Translations under genes and position numbers: made by a program
Part shown: positions 43,967-49,930 of the stretch, one piece after another
Layout: every line of letters starts with the position of its first letter
Position numbering within the stretch: position 1 is the first letter of the stretch
From: an uncultured Acinetobacter sp.
GTDB lineage: Bacteria; Pseudomonadota; Gammaproteobacteria; Pseudomonadales; Moraxellaceae
Reading direction: 5' to 3'
DNA length: 49,930 nucleotides
NCBI RefSeq assembly: GCF_947624825.1
Contig: NZ_CANQLZ010000017.1
Coordinates: 1 to 49,930 of the forward strand
The notes under the pieces: model-generated
Seen by the model: only the letters and a program-made list of their open reading frames with translations
What the model was told of the DNA's origin: nothing
Databases searched by the model: none

Positions 43967-46675
43967 ATGTTGGCAAGTCTGATCGGAGGAATCTTCGGTA
44001 CCAAAAATGAGCGTGAACTCAAACGCATGCGTAAAATCGTAGATAAGATTAATGCGCTCGAGCCGACGATATCTGCCTTAAACGATGCAGACTTATCTGC
44101 AAAAACCCAAGAATTCAAACAACGTTATAACAAGGGTGAAAGCCTCGACCAACTCTTGCCTGAAGCTTTTGCGGTATGTCGCGAAGCCGGTAAACGTGTT
44201 ATGGGCATGCGTCACTATGACGTGCAGCTCATTGGTGGTATTACCTTACACGAAGGTAAAATTGCAGAAATGCGTACCGGTGAAGGTAAAACCTTAATGG
44301 GTACCTTGGCGTCGTATTTAAATGCTTTAAGTGATCAAGGCGTGCATGTCATTACCGTCAATGATTACTTAGCGCAACGTGATGCTGAATTAAACCGCCC
44401 TTTATTTGAGTTTTTAGGTTTAAGTATTGGCGTGATTTACTCCATGCAAGACCCAACCGAAAAAGCTCAAGCCTATCGTGCCGATATTACTTACGGGACC
44501 AATAACGAATTTGGCTTTGACTACTTACGTGACAACATGGTGTTTGCACTTGAGGAGAAAAAGCAGCGTGGTCTAACCTATGCCATTATTGATGAGGTCG
44601 ATTCGATCTTAATTGATGAGGCACGTACACCTTTGATTATTTCAGGTCAGTCGGATGATTCGTCGCAGCTATATGCGGCAATCAACAGCATTCCACCTAA
44701 ACTTATTCCACAAAAAGAAGAAAAGGTGGCGGATGGCGGCCATTTTTGGATTGATGAAAAGCAACGTTCTGTTGAAATGACTGAAATTGGTTATGAAACG
44801 GTTGAACAGGAACTGATTGCTATGGGTTTGTTGGCAGAAGGTGAAAGTTTATATTCAGCTGCCAATTTAAACCTCGTGCATCATGTAACAGCGGCAATTC
44901 GTGCCCATTTCTTGTATCAACGCAATGTGCAATACATCATCCATGAGGGTGAAGTGATCATTGTAGATGAAAACACCGGTCGTACTATGCCGGGTCGTCG
45001 TTGGTCAGAAGGCTTACACCAAGCGGTAGAAGCCAAAGAAGGTTTAGAAATTCAACCTGAAAACCAAACGCTAGCTACCACCACCTTCCAAAACTATTTC
45101 CGTTTATATAAAAAGCTGTCAGGTATGACCGGTACTGCCGACACTGAAGCTGCGGAAATGAAGGAAATTTATAGCCTAGATGTGGTGTTAATTCCAACGC
45201 ATCGCCCAATGGTACGTAAAGACCATGACGATTTAATCTACCTCAATCGTGAAGGTAAATATAACGCGATTATTCAAGAAATTCAGCGTATTCATGAAGC
45301 AGGCGTTGCACCCATCTTAATTGGTACAGCCACCATTGATGCCTCAGAAATTTTATCTGAAAAGCTTAAAGAGGCAGGCATTCACCACGAAGTACTCAAT
45401 GCCAAACAGCATGAGCGTGAGGCCGATATTATTGCACAAGCCGGTGCGCCACGTGCAGTAACGATTGCCACCAACATGGCTGGTCGTGGTACCGATATTT
45501 TACTTGGCGGTAACTGGAAAGCCTTATTGGCTAAAATTGAAAACCCAACCAGCGAAGATGAAGCACGGTTACGCGCAGAGTGGGAGAAAAACCACGAAGC
45601 GGTGTTGGCATCGGGTGGTTTGCACATTATTGGTTCAGAACGTCACGAATCACGTCGTATTGACAACCAATTACGTGGTCGTGCAGGTCGTCAAGGTGAC
45701 CCGGGTGTGTCGCGTTTCTATTTATCACTTGAAGACGATTTGATGCGTATTTTCGCAGGCGATCGTGTGGTGAATATGATGAAAGCTATGGGGCTTTCAG
45801 AAGATGAAGCGATTGAGCACAAAATGGTGTCACGCTCGATTGAAAACGCACAGCGTAAAGTAGAAGCGCGTAACTTTGATATTCGTAAAAACCTGCTCAA
45901 ATACGATGATGTGAATAACGAACAACGTAAGATCATTTATTCTCAACGTGATGATATTTTGGCAGAAAGCTCACTGCATGCTTATTTAGAAGAAATGCAT
46001 CGTGAAGTGATGAAAGGTGTCATTGAAACCTATATTCCACCTGAGTCGATTCATGATCAATGGGATGTGCCAGGTTTAGAGGAAGCATTACGTGAAGAAT
46101 TCTCAATTGACTTACCAATTCAGCAATGGCTTGAGCAAGATCGCCGTTTAGATGAAGAAGGGCTGGCGCGCCGTGTTACCAATGACGTGATTGCGCGATA
46201 TAACGCACGTCGTGAACAAATGGGTATCGATTCAGCAGCCATGCTTGAGCGCCACTTTACTTTAAGTTCACTCGATCGTCATTGGAAAGAGCACTTGGCG
46301 GCAATGGATTACTTGCGCCAAGGGATTCATTTACGTGGTTATGCACAAAAAAATCCTGAGCAAGAATACAAAAAAGAAGCCTTCAACTTGTTTGTGAGCA
46401 TGCTCGCGGTGATTAAATCTGATGTGGTGACAGATTTATCGCGTATTCATGTACCAACACCTGAAGAAATTGCAGCCATGGAAGCGCAACAACAAGCGCA
46501 AGCAGAAGCACAAGCAGCTGCGTTACAGCTTAACTTAGCCAATGAACCACAACCTGTGGTTGATGCGCAGTTTGAGCAAATGCAAGTTGAAAAATTTGCA
46601 GCCCCTGCAAGCCGTAATGCACCATGTCCATGTGGTTCAGGCTTAAAATACAAGCAATGTCACGGTAAAATTTAA
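43967..46675 (+). CDS. secA: Preprotein translocase ATPase SecA
   Basis: The 902-residue motor drives proteins through SecYEG. Walker A is MRTGEGKTL (GEGKT 105-109), Walker B is [17 protein letters not shown], and the second nucleotide-binding fold carries [14 protein letters not shown] and [13 protein letters not shown]. The C-terminus holds the zinc-binding SecB-binding site [14 protein letters not shown]. Length and start are standard. Confidence 0.98.
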   Translation: MLASLIGGIFGTKNERELKRMRKIVDKINALEPTISALNDADLSAKTQEFKQRYNKGESLDQLLPEAFAVCREAGKRVMGMRHYDVQLIGGITLHEGKIAEMRTGEGKTLMGTLASYLNALSDQGVHVITVNDYLAQRDAELNRPLFEFLGLSIGVIYSMQDPTEKAQAYRADITYGTNNEFGFDYLRDNMVFALEEKKQRGLTYAIIDEVDSILIDEARTPLIISGQSDDSSQLYAAINSIPPKLIPQKEEKVADGGHFWIDEKQRSVEMTEIGYETVEQELIAMGLLAEGESLYSAANLNLVHHVTAAIRAHFLYQRNVQYIIHEGEVIIVDENTGRTMPGRRWSEGLHQAVEAKEGLEIQPENQTLATTTFQNYFRLYKKLSGMTGTADTEAAEMKEIYSLDVVLIPTHRPMVRKDHDDLIYLNREGKYNAIIQEIQRIHEAGVAPILIGTATIDASEILSEKLKEAGIHHEVLNAKQHEREADIIAQAGAPRAVTIATNMAGRGTDILLGGNWKALLAKIENPTSEDEARLRAEWEKNHEAVLASGGLHIIGSERHESRRIDNQLRGRAGRQGDPGVSRFYLSLEDDLMRIFAGDRVVNMMKAMGLSEDEAIEHKMVSRSIENAQRKVEARNFDIRKNLLKYDDVNNEQRKIIYSQRDDILAESSLHAYLEEMHREVMKGVIETYIPPESIHDQWDVPGLEEALREEFSIDLPIQQWLEQDRRLDEEGLARRVTNDVIARYNARREQMGIDSAAMLERHFTLSSLDRHWKEHLAAMDYLRQGIHLRGYAQKNPEQEYKKEAFNLFVSMLAVIKSDVVTDLSRIHVPTPEEIAAMEAQQQAQAEAQAAALQLNLANEPQPVVDAQFEQMQVEKFAAPASRNAPCPCGSGLKYKQCHGKI

Positions 46676-46686
46676 TTTTACGCTGT

Positions 46687-46715
46687 AAAAAGCCACTCGA
46701 TCGAGTGGCTTTTTT
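46687..46715. terminator. Intrinsic terminator after secA
   Basis: A perfect palindrome, AAAAGCCACTCGA and its complement, runs into T residues. It can work on either strand. Confidence 0.9.
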
Positions 46716-46793
46716 ATGCTGTTGTGAATAGTGTTTGCAGTCGGTGCGATTCAATGTTATTTAATGACTGATTTAAAATCTATGGACAATACA

Positions 46794-47129
46794 ATGAAAA
46801 AAGCCCTAAAAATCGGTTTAGTTATTTTAGCAAGCCTGCCAACTTTGGCTTTGGCTGAGCAACTGACCACTACACCTGAAAAAGTGAAAGCCGCGATTGG
46901 TCCACAAACCGCTCAAGCAATTGTTAAAGATAATCAAGTGACAGTGATTAGCCCACGTACTGGCATTAGCTATACTTTTAACAATGACAATAAGCCAATT
47001 GTGTTACAAACCCAAGCCATTGTTGCAGCCAATAGCGTTAATGCTGGGCGTATTGTGGCAGCTAATCCAGCCTTGTCTGTAGAGAGCCAGCAAAAAGCCA
47101 AGCAAGCACTATTAGATGCTGCTAAATAA
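46794..47129 (+). CDS. Small exported protein of unknown function
   Basis: The 111-residue precursor has a clear signal peptide (MKKALKIGLVILASLPTLALA, cleaved before EQ). The mature part is soluble, with a VTVISPRTGISYTFNNDNKP stretch and an Ala-rich helical end (SQQKAKQALLDAAK). I do not recognise the family. ATG at 46794 is chosen for the signal peptide; the frame is open to 46731. It stands alone between two terminators. Confidence 0.7.
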   Translation: MKKALKIGLVILASLPTLALAEQLTTTPEKVKAAIGPQTAQAIVKDNQVTVISPRTGISYTFNNDNKPIVLQTQAIVAANSVNAGRIVAANPALSVESQQKAKQALLDAAK

Positions 47130-47148
47130 CGCGCTTAACATATATAAG

Positions 47149-47172
47149 GCCAGTCAATCGACTGGCTTTTTT
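47149..47172 (+). terminator. Intrinsic terminator
   Basis: A 7-bp stem GCCAGTC/GACTGGC with an AATC loop is followed by six T, after the small exported protein gene. Confidence 0.9.
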
Positions 47173-47273
47173 ATTGATTTAGAAAAAACTGCATTTCGCG
47201 TTAAAGACTCGATTTTTTTATCAATATCTAATAAGCTGTGTTTTTCATATAAAACCAAATTGGAAGTTTAAAA

Positions 47274-48494
47274 ATGGCAGTCGGTGACGTAGCAATGCCA
47301 CAGATGCATGTGGTGCAAGGGGTAAAAATTGGTTCCGCTGAAGCGTATGTGCGTTATCAGAATCGACGTGACCTTGTCATTTTTGAATTTAGCCAAGGTA
47401 CTAATGTAGCCGGTGTATTTACCCAAAATGCCTTTTGTGCTGCACCTGTTCATGTGTCTAAAGCACATTTACAACAAGGTAATCCACGCTATTTAGTGAT
47501 TAATACTGGTAATGCCAATGCGGGCACCGGTAAAACTGGTATGACTAATGCGATTGGGACCTGTGAAAAATTGGCTGAATTGGCAGGTGTTAGCCAAGCA
47601 GAAATTTTACCGTTTTCAACTGGTGTAATTGGTGAGCAGTTACCTATGCCACGTGTGTTGGCAGGTTTACAGCCGGCATTAGACAGCTTAAAAAATGACG
47701 CATGGCTTGATGCTGCAACCGGTATTATGACTACAGATACCACGCCAAAAGGTGCATCTGAGCAGTTTGAGCTAGATGGCATCAGCTACACCATGACCGG
47801 TATTTCTAAAGGCGCGGGTATGATTCGTCCAAATATGGCGACCATGCTTGGCTTTGTGGCAACCGATGCGCCTATTTCGCGTGACTTGGTGCAACACATG
47901 CTGTCTGCAGCCGTGAATCAATCCTTTAACCGTATTACCATTGATGGTGATACATCAACCAATGATTCATGTATTTTTGCAGCAACAGGTCAAGCGGGTG
48001 GTGTAGAAATTAGTTCAAGCGATGATCCACGTTTTGAACAAGTTTTAGCGGTATTTGTGCGTATTATGAAGCGTCTTGCACAGCTGATTGTACGTGATGG
48101 CGAGGGTGCAACCAAGTTTATTACGGTTGCGGTTGAAGGCGGACACAATACCCAAGAATGTTGTGATATTGCCTATAGCATTGCGCATTCGCCATTGGTA
48201 AAAACTGCACTGTTTGCTTCAGATCCAAACTGGGGGCGTATTTTGGCTGCCATCGGTTATGCTGGCGTTAAAGATTTAGACGTTGAAAAAATCCAAGTGT
48301 GGTTAGATGACGTGCAAATATGTAAAGATGGTGGTGCCGCCGAAGACTATACCGAAGAGGCAGGTTCACGTGTGATGGCGCAATCTGAAATCACTATTCG
48401 TGTGGCTTTGGGGCGTGGCGATGCCAAAGATACCGTCTATACCTGTGATTTATCTTACGACTACGTCAAAATCAACGCCGACTATCGTTCGTAA
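47274..48494 (+). CDS. argJ: Bifunctional ornithine acetyltransferase/N-acetylglutamate synthase
   Basis: ArgJ recycles the acetyl group from N-acetylornithine to glutamate in arginine synthesis. The 406-residue precursor cuts itself at the conserved ATML site in [16 protein letters not shown], making Thr190 the nucleophile of the beta chain. NTGNANAGTG and DGDTSTNDS are further family blocks. The ATG at 47274 gives the expected N-terminus. It forms its own unit with a terminator behind it. Confidence 0.96.
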   Translation: MAVGDVAMPQMHVVQGVKIGSAEAYVRYQNRRDLVIFEFSQGTNVAGVFTQNAFCAAPVHVSKAHLQQGNPRYLVINTGNANAGTGKTGMTNAIGTCEKLAELAGVSQAEILPFSTGVIGEQLPMPRVLAGLQPALDSLKNDAWLDAATGIMTTDTTPKGASEQFELDGISYTMTGISKGAGMIRPNMATMLGFVATDAPISRDLVQHMLSAAVNQSFNRITIDGDTSTNDSCIFAATGQAGGVEISSSDDPRFEQVLAVFVRIMKRLAQLIVRDGEGATKFITVAVEGGHNTQECCDIAYSIAHSPLVKTALFASDPNWGRILAAIGYAGVKDLDVEKIQVWLDDVQICKDGGAAEDYTEEAGSRVMAQSEITIRVALGRGDAKDTVYTCDLSYDYVKINADYRS

Positions 48495-48511
48495 TATTAT
48501 TTTGTATGATC

Positions 48512-48534
48512 AGCCTCACTCGTGAGGCTTTTTT
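48512..48534 (+). terminator. Intrinsic terminator after argJ
   Basis: Stem AGCCTCAC/GTGAGGCT with a tight loop is followed by six T. Confidence 0.85.
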
Positions 48535-48636
48535 ATCACCGTTATTTTTTACTCACTGGTCAAAAAAGCATGATGCCATTTTGATCAGATTTGACCAATC
48601 AGGCTTAGCAGCAAGCCTTTATGTAGGGAACACACT

Positions 48637-49704
48637 ATGAACAATGCGACCAATCTAATTGCCAATGAAGCAAAAGGTATTGTGCAAGCGCATTTGGATC
48701 GCCTAGGTGAGCCAAAGACAGCTCAAATGTCTGAAGCAGTCAAGCAAGAAAAATTTGCCCAAATTCTTGCCGAGTTAAAAAAACGCGATGCAGTTTTGGT
48801 GGCGCATTACTATTGTGATCCTGAAGTGCAAGAGTTAGCAGAGCTGAGCGGCGGTTGTGTGTCTGATTCTTTGGAAATGGCACGTTTTGGGCGTGATCAT
48901 AGTGCGCAAACTTTGGTGGTGGCTGGGGTTAAATTTATGGGTGAAACCTCAAAAATTTTATCGCCTGAAAAAACTATTCTCATGCCAACTTTAGAAGCCA
49001 CCTGTTCACTTGATCTCGGTTGTCCTGAAAAAGAATTCGCAGAATTTTGTGATCAGCATCCTGATCATACAGTCGTGGTGTATGCCAATACCTCAGCTGC
49101 GGTGAAAGCCCGTGCCGATTGGGTGGTGACGTCAAGCTGTGCGGTAGAAATTATTGAACACTTAGATAGCTTAGGTGAAAAAATCATTTGGGCACCGGAT
49201 CAGCATTTAGGTCGTTATATTCAGCACAAAACGGGTGCTGAGATGTTGCTTTGGGATGGTGCTTGTATTGTGCATGAAGAGTTTCGTGCTCGCGGCATTG
49301 AAAACATGAAAGCCATCTATCCAGATGCAGCAGTGTTGGTACATCCTGAATCACCACTGTCTGTGGTAGAAGTGGCCGATGCAGTGGGAAGTACTTCACA
49401 ACTGATTAAAGCGGCACAAACTTTACCGCATGAGCGCTTAATTGTGGCCACTGACCGCGGCATTTTCTACAAAATGCAGCAAGCTGTACCAAATAAGATC
49501 TTAATTGAAGCACCAACCGCAGGTGAAGGTGCAACGTGTCGTTCATGTGCACATTGTCCATGGATGGCCATGAATGAGTTAGATGGTATTTTGCAAGTTT
49601 TACAACATGGCGACCAAGAAATCCATGTTGATCCGGCTTTAGCGCAGCGTGCCAAATTGCCACTTGATCGAATGTTGGCCTTTAGCGCACAGTTAAAACG
49701 TTGA
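48637..49704 (+). CDS. nadA: Quinolinate synthase A
   Basis: NadA condenses iminoaspartate with dihydroxyacetone phosphate to quinolinate for NAD synthesis, using an oxygen-sensitive [4Fe-4S] cluster. The 355-residue protein has [36 protein letters not shown] and the [10 protein letters not shown] segment near the C-terminus that carries a cluster Cys. No nadB or nadC is adjacent. Confidence 0.96.
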   Translation: MNNATNLIANEAKGIVQAHLDRLGEPKTAQMSEAVKQEKFAQILAELKKRDAVLVAHYYCDPEVQELAELSGGCVSDSLEMARFGRDHSAQTLVVAGVKFMGETSKILSPEKTILMPTLEATCSLDLGCPEKEFAEFCDQHPDHTVVVYANTSAAVKARADWVVTSSCAVEIIEHLDSLGEKIIWAPDQHLGRYIQHKTGAEMLLWDGACIVHEEFRARGIENMKAIYPDAAVLVHPESPLSVVEVADAVGSTSQLIKAAQTLPHERLIVATDRGIFYKMQQAVPNKILIEAPTAGEGATCRSCAHCPWMAMNELDGILQVLQHGDQEIHVDPALAQRAKLPLDRMLAFSAQLKR

Positions 49705-49792
49705 AAATTAGTAAAAAATCTTAGATAAAGCCCATAATCGTTGCTTATTTAGACGTTTGATGTGTTTTTTTGAGTTTTTTTAAATATAGGTG

Positions 49793-49821
49793 TTGACGTG
49801 TCCGCACGTCACGCCTAAAAT
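49793..49821 (+). promoter_or_regulatory. Sigma-70 promoter of the tRNA-Pro gene
   Basis: TTGACG (-35, 49793-49798) and TAAAAT (-10, 49816-49821) are spaced by exactly 17 bp. The pair lies 47 bp upstream of the tRNA, as usual for stable RNA promoters. Confidence 0.8.
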
Positions 49822-49868
49822 GCACACCGTACCGAACGAGATGTTCGATACGAAAAGCTGAGATGAAT

Positions 49869-49930
49869 CGGAGCATAGCACAGCCTGGTAGTGCACCTGG
49901 TTTGGGACCAGGGGGTCGTAGGTTCGAATC
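49869..49930 (+). tRNA. tRNA-Pro(UGG), 3' end beyond the window
   Basis: The first 62 nt are present: 5' acceptor strand CGGAGCA, D arm with AGCCTGGTAGTGC, anticodon stem CCTGG/CCAGG, and loop TTTGGGA with anticodon TGG at 49903-49905. The T arm begins GTAGGTTCGAATC. The window ends before the acceptor 3' strand and CCA. Confidence 0.95.

Overview
The window reads as chromosomal DNA of an Acinetobacter-type gammaproteobacterium. The base composition is AT-rich. The order ilvE - LOS outer-core genes - aspS is the known Acinetobacter outer-core locus. The Zur-controlled ZnuD receptor, a BaeS/BaeR-like pair and a split trp cluster (trpF-trpB apart from trpA-accD-folC) fit as well. The species cannot be fixed from the sequence alone, but the content does not look like A. 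baumannii in detail.

Left edge (1-1.97 kb): the distal end of an integrated element. It holds a 5'-truncated type I restriction subunit (hsdR), tandem 12-bp repeats, and a 31-nt tRNA 3' end ending in CCA, followed by the host terminator. Core chromosome follows: a GAF histidine kinase, glnE and ilvE (2.2-7.2 kb).

LOS region (7.3-11.9 kb): between ilvE and aspS lie an ELM1/GtrOC1-like glycosyltransferase, a YrbL-like kinase, an SGNH hydrolase with Cys in place of the nucleophile Ser, a GT52/sialyltransferase-like gene containing an A13 tract, and an LpxL/HtrB-like acyltransferase. This is the most interesting stretch: a short, unusual outer-core locus with a likely phase-variable switch.

Middle (12-33 kb): aspS; a DUF4184 membrane protein; znuD behind a perfect Zur-type palindrome; a phospholipase D family protein; an RcnB-like periplasmic protein; two tandem DmdC-like acyl-CoA dehydrogenases; a His/Met-rich lipoprotein divergent from baeS-baeR; selO; a fatty acid desaturase with a palindrome over its promoter; a META-domain lipoprotein; a glycerophosphodiesterase; a PduO-type cobalamin adenosyltransferase; and a BtuB-like receptor under a cobalamin riboswitch. 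The last three form a B12 uptake and activation neighbourhood.

Right part (33.5-49.9 kb): trpF-trpB; DUF1543 and DUF2804 proteins; an NhaC antiporter; trpA-accD-folC-SPOR protein with overlapping starts; a 1-Cys peroxiredoxin; secA with a possible 56-codon leader ORF; a small exported protein; argJ; nadA; and the first 62 nt of a tRNA-Pro(UGG) cut by the window end. Nearly every transcription unit ends in a clear intrinsic terminator.
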